Of a stretch of DNA of 14,627 nucleotides, positions 7,105-14,627 are shown piece after piece; the stretch's first letter is position 1, and every line of letters begins with the position of its first letter. The notes under the pieces were generated by a model. It was not told the origin of the DNA and did no database searches. It saw only the letters and a program-made list of their open reading frames with translations. Origin of the DNA: DATKMP01 sp035541775 (GTDB lineage Bacteria > Bacteroidota > Ignavibacteria > UBA10030); assembly GCA_035541775.1 (NCBI GenBank), contig DATKMP010000171.1, positions 1 to 14,627 on the forward strand. The letters are read 5' to 3'. The translations under genes were made by a program, and so were the position numbers.

Positions 7105-9507
7105 TTATTTCTTTTTCTTCTTGTTCTTTCCTGTCGTTGCGAATACATGCTTCATCGCTTCTTCAATCGTTTCAATCGGAATGATGGTAAGCCTTTCTTT
7201 TGCCTTGCCGGGAATTTCGGTCAGATCTTTTTCGTTTTCTTTCGGAATCAAAACAGTCTTAATGCCGCTGCGCTGCGCTGCAAGAAGTTTTTCATTCAAT
7301 CCCCCAATCGGCAAAACATTGCCGCGCAACGTAATTTCTCCGGTCATCGCAACATTGTTGCACGCAGGGCGATGGCTTGCTGCAGAAACAATTGCCATAG
7401 CGAGCGTGATTCCTGCCGAAGGTCCATCTTTAGGAATGGCGCCTTCAGGCAGGTGAATGTGGATCTCTTTTCCTTTGTTGAAATCCGGTTTCACACCGAA
7501 CTTTTTTGCGTTCGAGCGAATGTAACTCAACGCTGCCTGCGCAGATTCTTTCATCACGTCGCCAAGTTGTCCGGTCAGCGTCAAGCGTTCTGCTCCGCGC
7601 ATAATCGTAACATCGACATTTAAAATATCGCCTCCGACACTTGTCCAAGCCAAACCCGTAACGGAACCAATACGCGGCTGGCGCTCTGCTTCTTTTGTAC
7701 GAAACTTCGGGACACCCAGATATTTTTCTACTGCTTCGGCAGTAAGGAGTATGGGCTTTTTTGATTTTTTCTTTTTCTCTTTCGCTTGTTTCGCAAGCAC
7801 CATTTCTTTTGCAACCTTGCGACAGATCGATGCAATTTCGCGTTCAAGATTTCGGACACCGGCTTCACGCGTGTACTCGTTGATGATGCGCATAATCGCT
7901 TCGTCAAGAAACGCCACCTCTTGCTTCTTCAATCCATGCGCTTCAAGTTGTTTTGCAATGATATGACGTTTTGCAATTTCTTTTTTCTCGTGATCTAAAT
8001 AGCCGGGCAGCTCGATAATTTCCATGCGATCTTGCAACGGCAACGGAATCGCATATCGAACGTTTGCTGTGGTAATAAACATCACTTTGGAAAGATCATA
8101 ATCGACTTCAAGATAATGATCGTTGAAAGTCGTGTTCTGTTCTGGATCGAGAACTTCTAGCAATGCTGCCGATGGGTCACCGCGAAAATCCATGCTCATC
8201 TTATCGACTTCATCCATCAAGATAACGGGATTGACGACGCCGGCGCGTTTCATTGCTTGAATAATTTTTCCCGGCAAAGAGCCGATGTATGTGCGCCGGT
8301 GGCCGCGAATTTCTGCTTCATCGCGAACGCCGCCAAGCGACATGCGAACATATTTTCGTCCCAGCGCGCGTGCAATCGATTTTGCCAGCGATGTTTTGCC
8401 AACGCCCGGAGGGCCGACGAAACATAAAATTTGTCCGCGCATTTCTTTTACCAAATTCAGTACGGCAATATGTTCAAGAATACGGTCTTTCGGTTTATCC
8501 AAGCCGTAATGATCCGTATCCAAAATTTTTTTTACGTGTGCAACGTTAAGATCATCTTTTGTACGCTTGTGCCACGGCACCGAAACTAACCAATCTAAAT
8601 AATTACGCGTGACAGAAAATTCCGGAGACATCGGCGAAGTTTTTTTAATTTTGTTGAATTCTTCCATCGCTTTTTCAGCGACGTCTTTCGGCATCTTGGC
8701 AGCGTGAATTTGTTCTTTCAACTTGGCAAGCTCCGGCGATGCTTCATCATCGCCAAGTTCGTCTTGCAAAATGCGGATTTGTTCTTGAATAAAATATTTT
8801 CGTTGAGACTTTTGAATGTTATCTTGGACTTTAGAATCGATATCGCGTTCAATTTTTAAAATATCGACTTCGGTGGTCAAAATTTTTGAAAGTTCATACA
8901 ACTGATCGCGGAGATTTTGAATCTGGAGAATGCGCTGTTTGGTTTCTACACTTTGGACAAGATTCGACGCGATATAATACATTTTGCGCTGCGGTTCGCC
9001 GATGTTGTTGTACGTCATAATCGCTTCGGGCGGAATATTTCGATTCAAACGAACATACTCGGTAAAGAGCGTCGAAACATGGCGTACAAGCGCTTCGACT
9101 TCGCGCCCTTCCGGCAAGGCAGTACTGTTGATAATAATTTCCGCTTCTAAAAATTTTTGATTCGGAATAAATTTTTTGATACTCGCTTGCACAACACCAT
9201 CGACAAGGATTTTCATCAGCCCGTTGGGCAATTTGAGCATTTGCAGAATTTTTGCAACCGTGCCTTCGCGATAGATATCTTCCTGCATCGGTTCATCTAT
9301 CGATGAATTCTTTTGTGCAACCAGGAAGATATTTTTTCCGCGTTCTAACGCTTCATTTGCTGCCCGCAATGACGATTCACGCCCCACCAGAACGGGAAAA
9401 ATCATATAAGGAAACAACACCACATCGCGCAGCGGTAAAATCGGCAGGGTGCTGGGAATTTGTTCTATTGTTTCGATTGATGGATTGGTAATTGGATGCT
9501 CACTCAT
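7105..9507 (-). CDS. lon: ATP-dependent protease Lon (LonA type)
   Basis: A cytoplasmic AAA+ serine protease that degrades damaged and some regulatory proteins. The 800-residue protein has an N-terminal substrate domain starting at LPILPLRDVVLFPYMIFPVLVGR, a coiled-coil stretch around 180-290, Walker A GPPGVGKT (about 365-372), Walker B ILMDEVD (D432-E433), and the protease domain with the Ser-Lys dyad: Ser697 in PKDGPSAG and Lys740 in GGLNEKLLAA, 43 residues apart as in E. coli. Lys-rich insertions lie between the ATPase and protease domains (EKKKKSKK) and at the extreme C-terminus (KNKKKKK). The ATG at 9507, with GGGA four bases upstream, is preferred to a TTG six codons earlier. It has its own promoter at 9579-9607, and dnaX follows in the same direction. 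Confidence 0.97.
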   Translation of the reverse strand: MSEHPITNPSIETIEQIPSTLPILPLRDVVLFPYMIFPVLVGRESSLRAANEALERGKNIFLVAQKNSSIDEPMQEDIYREGTVAKILQMLKLPNGLMKILVDGVVQASIKKFIPNQKFLEAEIIINSTALPEGREVEALVRHVSTLFTEYVRLNRNIPPEAIMTYNNIGEPQRKMYYIASNLVQSVETKQRILQIQNLRDQLYELSKILTTEVDILKIERDIDSKVQDNIQKSQRKYFIQEQIRILQDELGDDEASPELAKLKEQIHAAKMPKDVAEKAMEEFNKIKKTSPMSPEFSVTRNYLDWLVSVPWHKRTKDDLNVAHVKKILDTDHYGLDKPKDRILEHIAVLNLVKEMRGQILCFVGPPGVGKTSLAKSIARALGRKYVRMSLGGVRDEAEIRGHRRTYIGSLPGKIIQAMKRAGVVNPVILMDEVDKMSMDFRGDPSAALLEVLDPEQNTTFNDHYLEVDYDLSKVMFITTANVRYAIPLPLQDRMEIIELPGYLDHEKKEIAKRHIIAKQLEAHGLKKQEVAFLDEAIMRIINEYTREAGVRNLEREIASICRKVAKEMVLAKQAKEKKKKSKKPILLTAEAVEKYLGVPKFRTKEAERQPRIGSVTGLAWTSVGGDILNVDVTIMRGAERLTLTGQLGDVMKESAQAALSYIRSNAKKFGVKPDFNKGKEIHIHLPEGAIPKDGPSAGITLAMAIVSAASHRPACNNVAMTGEITLRGNVLPIGGLNEKLLAAQRSGIKTVLIPKENEKDLTEIPGKAKERLTIIPIETIEEAMKHVFATTGKNKKKKK

Positions 9508-9578
9508 ACTGTCCCACAAAAACAAAACGAGGGCTTCGTGCCGCTCGCTAAATACTCAACAAAATTTTTTACTCTAAA

Positions 9579-9607
9579 AATATACCGATGAATTAGAGGA
9601 GAAGCAA
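9579..9607 (-). promoter_or_regulatory. Sigma70-like promoter for lon
   Basis: Read on the minus strand, TTGCTT (9607-9602), a 17-base spacer and TATATT (9584-9579), identical in hexamers and spacing to the pta promoter. The predicted start is near 9572, leaving a leader of about 65 bases before the lon ATG. It lies in the 162-base gap between the DUF2461 gene and lon. No obvious heat-shock (sigma32 or CIRCE) element was noticed there. Confidence 0.6.
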
Positions 9608-9669
9608 GAAACGCTTATTCCTTTTTCATGCCCCGCACAGCAACGGTATGTGTTTCAAATTGAAAATAA

Positions 9670-10380
9670 TCACAACGCACTATTGAGAAACCGCACCAAC
9701 GGCGCAATCGCTTCGCACACCTCGGCAATATCATCGACAAAACCCGGGCTCCATGCTTGTGCTTCTTTCCATGCTTGACCGACAAAAAATTGCTTACACT
9801 TCAACCATTCTGCCATGGGGTGATCTTCCGAAAATCCTTTCGGAATTCGTTTTAAGGTGCTCCAGTTAAACGGCGCAAATTTTTGCTGAAAGCTTTTTTT
9901 TCCAACGATTGATAAAAATTCATTTCCGCGCGACGCAATGGCTTTACGAATTTTTTTCAGTTGATCGCTATCGGGAATATATATTCCGCCGCCGCAATAA
10001 ATTTCCCCCGGAGCAATTTCCAAATAATATCCCGAGCCGACAAAACCTTTTGGCTTGCCGCGAAGAACAAAATGCGCAGCGACATGTGTTTTGTATGGCG
10101 TTTTGTCTGAACTGAATCGAACGTCGCGGTAGATGCGAAAGATGGATCGTTTGGGATTTAAATCGAACTCCGGGGCAAACCGCACAAAGTGCGGGCGCAA
10201 TGCGATGATAAGCGATTGCATGGGAAGTTTGACGAATGTTTCATAGTCGACTTTATGGCTTTCAAACCATGCACGATTATTGTTGTGCTTGAGTTGTTTG
10301 AGAAAATTAATTCCTTCTTTGGGAAAACCGTCGAATGGCGGATAATCTTCTATCTCTAAAAGTGGATTCTTCAAGTTCAT
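9670..10380 (-). CDS. DUF2461 domain-containing protein (TIGR02453 family)
   Basis: A 236-residue soluble protein of unknown function. Family hallmarks are FPKEGINFLKQLKHNNNRAWFESHKVDYE near the N-terminus, the central RIYRDVRFSSDKTPYKTHVAAHF, and GYYLEIAPGEIYCGGGIYIPDSDQLKKIRKAI. These cover essentially the whole protein at the usual family length. The catalytic role is undescribed; the conserved Arg/Asp/Lys cluster in the middle suggests a binding or active site, but this is inference. The ATG at 10380 is preceded by GAAAG. The gene begins 12 bases after murQ, so it probably shares that message. No terminator is obvious before the lon promoter. Confidence 0.88.
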   Translation of the reverse strand: MNLKNPLLEIEDYPPFDGFPKEGINFLKQLKHNNNRAWFESHKVDYETFVKLPMQSLIIALRPHFVRFAPEFDLNPKRSIFRIYRDVRFSSDKTPYKTHVAAHFVLRGKPKGFVGSGYYLEIAPGEIYCGGGIYIPDSDQLKKIRKAIASRGNEFLSIVGKKSFQQKFAPFNWSTLKRIPKGFSEDHPMAEWLKCKQFFVGQAWKEAQAWSPGFVDDIAEVCEAIAPLVRFLNSAL

Positions 10381-10392
10381 TGTTCACTTTCA

Positions 10393-11346
10393 TCAGAGTT
10401 TATTTTTAATTGCTGTTCGTACAAAACCGTTTGCAGCAGCAAGACGCTTTGCTGCTTCTTCGACGCCGACTTTTGCTTGAATCATCACTAACGCTGTTTT
10501 TACATGGTAATTTGCTTCGGTTAAAAACTTTTCGGCTTCTTCATACGAAACGCCTGTAATCGTCATTACGATTCGTTTTGCACGTTCGTACAGTTTTTGA
10601 TTTGTCATTTGCAAATCGATCATCATGTTCTCGTACACTTTTCCAAGGCGGATCATTGCTGTTGTTGTGATCATGTTGAGAACCAGTTTTTGCGCTGTAC
10701 CCGATTTCATGCGCGTCGATCCCATAATCACCTCGGGGCCGACTTCCGGACAAATGGCAACATTGATTATTGATTTAAGATTTTCAAACTCTGGGTCATT
10801 AAAGGTTGTTCGCGGGTTCGTCGTGATATAAATGATTTTCGCACCGCGCAGTTTTGCTTGCTTGACGGCGCCGACGACGTACGGTGTACGCAAGCTTGCA
10901 GCGATTCCACAGACAACATCGAAATTGTTCACTTCCTTTTTATCGATATCGTGTGCGCCATTTTTTTCTTTATCCTCTGCACCCTCTTGTGCACGAAACA
11001 TTGCCTGATCGCCACCGGCAATCAATCCCTGAATCATTTCCGGTTTTGTTCCAAATGTTGGCGGACACTCGGCGGCATCAACAACGCCAAGGCGACCGCT
11101 TGTTCCTGCGCCAACATAAATCAATCTTCCTCCTCGTTGAAATGCATGAACAACGACCTCCACTGCCCGTGCGATATAAGGAATTTGATCTTGAACGGAA
11201 AGAGCAACCCTTTGGTCTTCTTTGTTGATAATGGTCAGAATTTCCGGTATTGAATGCGCGTCGAGATCCATGCTTGCAGGATTGCGCTCCTCCGTTGAAA
11301 GCGATTTGAGCTGATCAAATAAGTTTTGATGTTCGGTCGTCATCAT
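10393..11346 (-). CDS. murQ: N-acetylmuramic acid 6-phosphate etherase
   Basis: A cytoplasmic lyase that cleaves the lactyl ether of MurNAc-6-phosphate to give GlcNAc-6-phosphate and D-lactate, in peptidoglycan recycling. The 317-residue protein contains the SIS sugar-phosphate domain with GRLIYVGAGTSGRLGVVDAAECPPTFG and the two catalytic glutamates, E93 (AECPP) and E124 (EGAED), spaced as in E. coli MurQ. The helical C-terminus NYHVKTALVMI...AAKRLAAANGFVRTAI is typical. The start ATG overlaps the rsmG stop by four bases (ATGA), indicating translational coupling; a second ATG follows immediately, so the start could be one codon later. No MurNAc kinase, PTS transporter or anhMurNAc kinase is nearby to show where the substrate comes from. 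Confidence 0.96.
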   Translation of the reverse strand: MMTTEHQNLFDQLKSLSTEERNPASMDLDAHSIPEILTIINKEDQRVALSVQDQIPYIARAVEVVVHAFQRGGRLIYVGAGTSGRLGVVDAAECPPTFGTKPEMIQGLIAGGDQAMFRAQEGAEDKEKNGAHDIDKKEVNNFDVVCGIAASLRTPYVVGAVKQAKLRGAKIIYITTNPRTTFNDPEFENLKSIINVAICPEVGPEVIMGSTRMKSGTAQKLVLNMITTTAMIRLGKVYENMMIDLQMTNQKLYERAKRIVMTITGVSYEEAEKFLTEANYHVKTALVMIQAKVGVEEAAKRLAAANGFVRTAIKNKL

Positions 11347-12068
11347 TCTTTCTTCAGATCTACAACAACAATTTTTTTACCTTGCAGTTCCGGCGCATTG
11401 ATATTCTTAAACACAATATCAATGATACGAATATTTTTAATTCTTTTGTGATGCTGAATTGCCCGAACTTCATCCTGAAGATCTCCGCCCTTGAGCGTTA
11501 CCAATGCCGGCGCCGAAAGATTTTCCGTTTGTTTTTCTGAATTCGAATTTAAAAACGGCACCGACCATTTGAGCAAATCGCTTAACGGAGCAACCGCGCG
11601 TGCCACAATGATATCGGTTTTATGTGAATACTCCGGCTTGCGATTAACATCCTCCGCTCTTCCCCAAACTGTATGAATATTGTTAAGCTCAAGCTTTCTG
11701 ACCATATCGGCAACAGCGTCTATTTTTTTCTTTGTCGAATCAAGCAAGGTAATTTTTAAATCCGGCATTAAAATTTTTAGCGGTATTCCGGGTAAGCCAC
11801 TGCCCGTTCCAAGATCAAGGACACTTGCGCCCGCCGGGAATTTTAAAAAGAACAACAATGATGCTGAATGCAACACATGAGCGTTCCAGATATTCTCTTC
11901 GTCTTTTCTGGAAATAAGATTTATTTTTTGATTCCATGTTTTTAGCTCTTCAACATACCGAACAAACTGATTTACCTGAACATCTGAAATTTGCAAACCG
12001 TTTTGAAGGCATGTATTTTGAAACCGCGCTTTATGAGAATCGGTGTTGTTGAGTTCGATTTGTTCCAC
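11343..12068 (-). CDS. rsmG: 16S rRNA (guanine527-N7)-methyltransferase RsmG (GidB)
   Basis: A SAM-dependent methyltransferase making m7G527 in 16S rRNA; its loss confers low-level streptomycin resistance in other bacteria. The 241-residue protein has the family N-terminus (YVEELKTWNQKINLISRKDEENIWNAHVLHSASL), the SAM site VLDLGTGSGLPGIPLKI, the acidic LLDSTKKKIDAV strand end, and ARAVAPL. The start is a GTG at 12068, since no upstream alternative exists and the next start codon would remove conserved residues. This GTG lies inside the parS palindrome at 12061-12076. AGAGGA, overlapping the end of mnmG, is the only ribosome-binding candidate and is rather far away. It lies nine bases after mnmG and overlaps murQ by four bases. 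Confidence 0.95.
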   Translation of the reverse strand: MEQIELNNTDSHKARFQNTCLQNGLQISDVQVNQFVRYVEELKTWNQKINLISRKDEENIWNAHVLHSASLLFFLKFPAGASVLDLGTGSGLPGIPLKILMPDLKITLLDSTKKKIDAVADMVRKLELNNIHTVWGRAEDVNRKPEYSHKTDIIVARAVAPLSDLLKWSVPFLNSNSEKQTENLSAPALVTLKGGDLQDEVRAIQHHKRIKNIRIIDIVFKNINAPELQGKKIVVVDLKKE

Positions 12069-12076
12069 GTGAAACC
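12061..12076. other. parS-like ParB-binding site at the mnmG/rsmG junction
   Basis: TGTTCCACGTGAAACC matches 15 of 16 positions of the well-known chromosomal parS consensus TGTTNCACGTGAAACA, including the CACGTG core. It fills the nine-base gap between the mnmG stop and rsmG and continues over the rsmG GTG start codon. parS sites load ParB clamps for chromosome segregation and are normally near the origin. No parA or parB gene is in the window. Confidence 0.8.
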
Positions 12077-12077
12077 G

Positions 12078-13988
12078 TTATCCTCTTAAAAAGACCAATA
12101 GCACGGAAACGTCTGCCGGCGTAACTCCGCTAATACGAGATGCCTGGCCGATTGATGAAGGCGCTACTTTTTTTAATTTTTCCTTTCCTTCGGTCGAAAG
12201 CGACTTAATGCTATCATAACTAAAATCAGATGGAATTTTTTGCGATTCAAATCGATTGTGTTTTTCGATTTCTGCGTACTGGCGATTAATATATCCTTCA
12301 TATTTGACGCCAATCTCAATCTGTTCTAAAATTTCTCGATACATTGTTTCATCTGTATGCTGTTTTAAAACAGAAACAAAACCATTTGATCGAATCGCAT
12401 CTAAATTAAACAAATCCGTAATTTGGACAGATGTGCGCCTTAGTAATTTTGAGATTTTTTCCGGCTCAGAAATTTTTTCTATCGACTTATTTTCAAAATA
12501 TGCATTAATGTCCTGAGGTTTGATCGACGTGCGTTCAAGGTAATGTGTTCCCTCTTCAATCCATTTTTCTTTTTCTATCAATCGTTTGTAAACCTCAATC
12601 GGAATAAGTCCTAGATGAAACCCCATATTCATTAATCTTCTATCGGCATTATCTTGTCGCAAAAGAAGCCGGTACTCTGCACGTGAGGTGAACATTCGAT
12701 ATGGTTCGGCAGTATCTTTGTTCACCAAGTCATCAATGAGCACGCCAATGTACGCTTCCGATCTTTTAAGAATAAGGGGATCATTCCCTATTATATACTG
12801 CACAGCATTTATTCCTGCAATTAAGCCCTGCGCTGCAGCTTCTTCATAACCGGATGTTCCATTAATCTGTCCCGCAAAAAATAAACCAGCAACAAGTTTC
12901 GTTTCTAACGATAATTTGAGTTGATGTGGTGGGAAAAAATCGTATTCCACAGCATAGCCAGGCCTCAACATTTTCACGTTTTGCAATCCGACAATAGATT
13001 TCAAACCTTCCAGCTGAATGTCTTCAGGCAGACTTGTTGAAAAGCCGTTGACATAAACAACGTTGGTGTTGTAGCCCTCCGGTTCAAGAAATATTTGATG
13101 GCGCTCTTTGTCGGGAAACCGGTTGACTTTGTCTTCAACCGATGGACAATATCGCGGCCCAATTCCTTTTATTCTTCCAGTAAACAATGGAGAACGATCG
13201 AACCCTTTACGCAAAATTTTGTGTGTCTCTGCGTTTGTATGCGTTAGATACATTGGAATAAGTTTGCTCTCAATTTTTCTGTTTTGAAATGAGAATGGTT
13301 GAGGATTTGAATCGCTGGGCTGAACCTCGACTTGAGAAAAATGAATGCTGTTGAAGTCAATTCGTGGTGGTGTTCCTGTTTTCAATCGTCCGTTTACAAA
13401 TCCTATCTTTTCGAGATTGTTTGTCAGCCCTTCTGCAGACTGTTCGCCAAACCTTCCACCAATTCGACTTTGTTCGCCTGTGTGCATCAACCCACGTAAA
13501 AATGTTCCGGCACAAAGCACAAATGCTTTACATCCAACGTGCTTTTGAGTTGAAAGCACAACGCCTTTCAAAACAAATCGATCCTTAATTTTTTCAACGA
13601 TGATATCAATGACCGTATCTTGAAGAATTTCAAGATTGTGTTGAGCATGAATCCGCTTTCCTGCTTCTTGTGAATAACAATCTCTATCGTTCTGACATCG
13701 CGGTGACCAAACTGCCGGGCCCTTGGACTGGTTGAGCATTCGGAAATGAATGCCTGTTGCATCGGCAATTTTTCCCATTTCACCACCCAGCGCATCAATT
13801 TCTCTAACAAGATGGCCTTTTGCTGTACCTCCAATAGCCGGATTGCATGACATTCGGCTAAATGCTGCTGCATCCATTGTAACCATTAGCACCCTTTGTC
13901 CGCGCCGAGCTGCAGCCAGGGCCGCCTCGACACCAGCGTGGCCGCCGCCCGCTACAACAATATCATAATTTAATTCGGTCATATTCAT
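12078..13988 (-). CDS. mnmG: tRNA uridine-5-carboxymethylaminomethyl modification enzyme MnmG (GidA)
   Basis: An FAD- and folate-dependent partner of MnmE that builds the cmnm5/nm5 group on wobble U34 of several tRNAs. The 636-residue protein has the N-terminal FAD-binding loop VVAGGGHAGVEAALAAARRG, the signature SCNPAIGGTAKGHLVREIDALGG, the catalytic-Cys region GPRYCPSVEDKV, and a C-terminal helical MnmE/tRNA-binding domain. GPAVWSPR, instead of the GPAVRALR of Proteobacteria, is the form seen in Bacteroidota/Chlorobiota-type proteins. The ATG at 13988 is chosen; an ATG two codons later is equally possible. The frame extends to a TTG at 14024, but this would overlap mnmE and translate the parS site. 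No strong Shine-Dalgarno sequence is present. Confidence 0.97.
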   Translation of the reverse strand: MNMTELNYDIVVAGGGHAGVEAALAAARRGQRVLMVTMDAAAFSRMSCNPAIGGTAKGHLVREIDALGGEMGKIADATGIHFRMLNQSKGPAVWSPRCQNDRDCYSQEAGKRIHAQHNLEILQDTVIDIIVEKIKDRFVLKGVVLSTQKHVGCKAFVLCAGTFLRGLMHTGEQSRIGGRFGEQSAEGLTNNLEKIGFVNGRLKTGTPPRIDFNSIHFSQVEVQPSDSNPQPFSFQNRKIESKLIPMYLTHTNAETHKILRKGFDRSPLFTGRIKGIGPRYCPSVEDKVNRFPDKERHQIFLEPEGYNTNVVYVNGFSTSLPEDIQLEGLKSIVGLQNVKMLRPGYAVEYDFFPPHQLKLSLETKLVAGLFFAGQINGTSGYEEAAAQGLIAGINAVQYIIGNDPLILKRSEAYIGVLIDDLVNKDTAEPYRMFTSRAEYRLLLRQDNADRRLMNMGFHLGLIPIEVYKRLIEKEKWIEEGTHYLERTSIKPQDINAYFENKSIEKISEPEKISKLLRRTSVQITDLFNLDAIRSNGFVSVLKQHTDETMYREILEQIEIGVKYEGYINRQYAEIEKHNRFESQKIPSDFSYDSIKSLSTEGKEKLKKVAPSSIGQASRISGVTPADVSVLLVFLRG

Positions 13989-14004
13989 CGTTTCACGTGA
14001 AACA
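13989..14004. other. parS-like ParB-binding site at the mnmE/mnmG junction
   Basis: A perfect 14-base palindrome GTTTCACGTGAAAC (13990-14003). With flanks, CGTTTCACGTGAAACA matches 15 of 16 positions of the parS consensus. It occupies most of the 20-base gap between the mnmE stop (14009) and the mnmG ATG (13988). Together with the site at 12061-12076 it flanks mnmG, about 1.9 kb apart. Confidence 0.85.
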
Positions 14005-14008
14005 AGTT

Positions 14009-14627
14009 TTATTTTCCAATACAAAATTTCGCAAATATTCTGTCGAGAATTTCTTCTGTCGTTACAACGCCAATGATCTCTCCAAGAGAATCAAGCGCCG
14101 AGCGAAGTTCGATAGCAATAAATTCATTGCTTTCTTTTTGATAAATTGTTTGCGCCGCTCGCCCCAAAGCTTTCTTTGCACTTCTAAGGGAAGAGAAATG
14201 CCTGGCGTTTGTTACCGTCACGGAATTATTTTCTCCCTTACCATAATTGCCGATTGCATTATCAAATAAATCCTGCTTTAGGATTTCTAATCCAGCGCCT
14301 GTGCGCGCCGAAGTATAAACAATATTTGTTTTCGAACTCTTGATTATCGCCCGCCTTTGTTCTTCATTCAACAAGTCTATTTTGTTGAAAACTTCGATTG
14401 TCTTTTTTGCGTCTGCAGAAGAATTATTGTCGCTTTCATGCATGCACATAGCATCTTTCACCAATAAAACAATATCCGCAGTTTCCATCCTTTTCTTTGT
14501 TCGTTTTACGCCCTCAAGCTCTATAAGGTCGTTTGTCTCGCGTAAGCCAGCCGTATCGGTCAACTGAAAGAGTATTCCGTTGATTGTGATTTTTTCTTCA
14601 ATAAAATCTCTTGTGGTTCCCGGTATG
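14009..14627 (-). CDS. mnmE: tRNA modification GTPase MnmE (TrmE), C-terminal part, cut by window edge
   Basis: The last 205 codons of the GTPase that works with MnmG in wobble-uridine modification. The frame is open to the right edge. Visible are the G2 region PGTTRDFIEE, G3 DTAGLRE, G4 NKID (in VFNKIDLL), a G5-like TSARTG, and the C-terminal helical domain ending FCIGK; the terminal CxGK motif carries the catalytic-site Cys of the family. The N-terminal folate-binding domain, the first helical part and the P-loop lie beyond the window. mnmG starts 20 bases downstream, so the two are surely co-transcribed. Confidence 0.95.
   Translation of the reverse strand, partial: IPGTTRDFIEEKITINGILFQLTDTAGLRETNDLIELEGVKRTKKRMETADIVLLVKDAMCMHESDNNSSADAKKTIEVFNKIDLLNEEQRRAIIKSSKTNIVYTSARTGAGLEILKQDLFDNAIGNYGKGENNSVTVTNARHFSSLRSAKKALGRAAQTIYQKESNEFIAIELRSALDSLGEIIGVVTTEEILDRIFAKFCIGK

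Noticed and set aside
6659..7456. Long plus-strand open frame (265 codons) opposite dnaX and lon
   Set aside because: It lies wholly antisense to two certain genes, has no recognisable domain, and its composition follows from the opposite strand's codon pattern.
12678..12691. Third CACGTG near parS-like context inside mnmG
   Set aside because: Flanking bases do not match the parS arms; only the six-base core is shared.
13989..14024. Longer mnmG start (TTG at 14024)
   Set aside because: It would overlap the mnmE end and translate the parS palindrome; family members begin a few residues before the FAD-binding strand.
12061..14627. Replication origin next to the gid genes
   Set aside because: No DnaA boxes (TTATNCACA-like) or AT-rich unwinding region were found; only parS suggests origin proximity.

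Overview
This window looks like an origin-proximal housekeeping stretch of a free-living bacterium from the FCB group, most likely the Ignavibacteriota/Chlorobiota/Bacteroidota branch. The pointers are a PorV/PorQ-type outer-membrane protein, a MnmG with the WSPR variant after the GPA motif, mostly weak Shine-Dalgarno sequences and moderate G+C. This placement is an inference from protein features; no 16S gene is present. No mobile element, CRISPR array, tRNA or rRNA was seen.

Layout. Positions 1-383 hold no convincing gene. They contain a run of small hairpins ending in an intrinsic terminator (about 98-249), then a sigma70-like promoter (284-312) for the only plus-strand genes: pta (384-1364) and, 5 bases later, a DUF1624/HGSNAT-like membrane acyltransferase (1370-2569). 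Everything else is on the minus strand. In order of transcription (right to left) it is: 3' part of mnmE (runs off the right edge), mnmG, rsmG, murQ, a DUF2461 protein, lon, dnaX, a PorV/PorQ-family gene and a GT-C glycosyltransferase. The last of these converges on the acyltransferase gene with 17 bases between the stop codons. The mnmE-mnmG-rsmG-murQ-DUF2461 block is tightly packed. lon has its own promoter (9579-9607) with the same hexamers and spacer as the pta promoter. A terminator-like hairpin sits only about 20 bases before the PorV/PorQ start codon.

How it works together. mnmE/mnmG modify the tRNA wobble uridine, and rsmG methylates 16S rRNA. Two near-perfect ParB-binding parS sites occupy the two junctions on either side of mnmG, and one includes the rsmG start codon. 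In many bacteria parA-parB follow mnmG-rsmG. Here murQ follows instead, so the centromere sites remain without parAB inside the window. dnaX carries a run of nine A's exactly at the end of domain III, with a stop codon close by in both other frames. This fits production of a short gamma clamp-loader subunit by slippage. lon supplies protein quality control, murQ recycles cell wall, and the PorV/PorQ and glycosyltransferase genes belong to the envelope.

Most striking observations: the parS pair around mnmG without parAB, the A9 slippery site in dnaX, the hairpin in the PorV/PorQ leader, and the structured region before the pta promoter.
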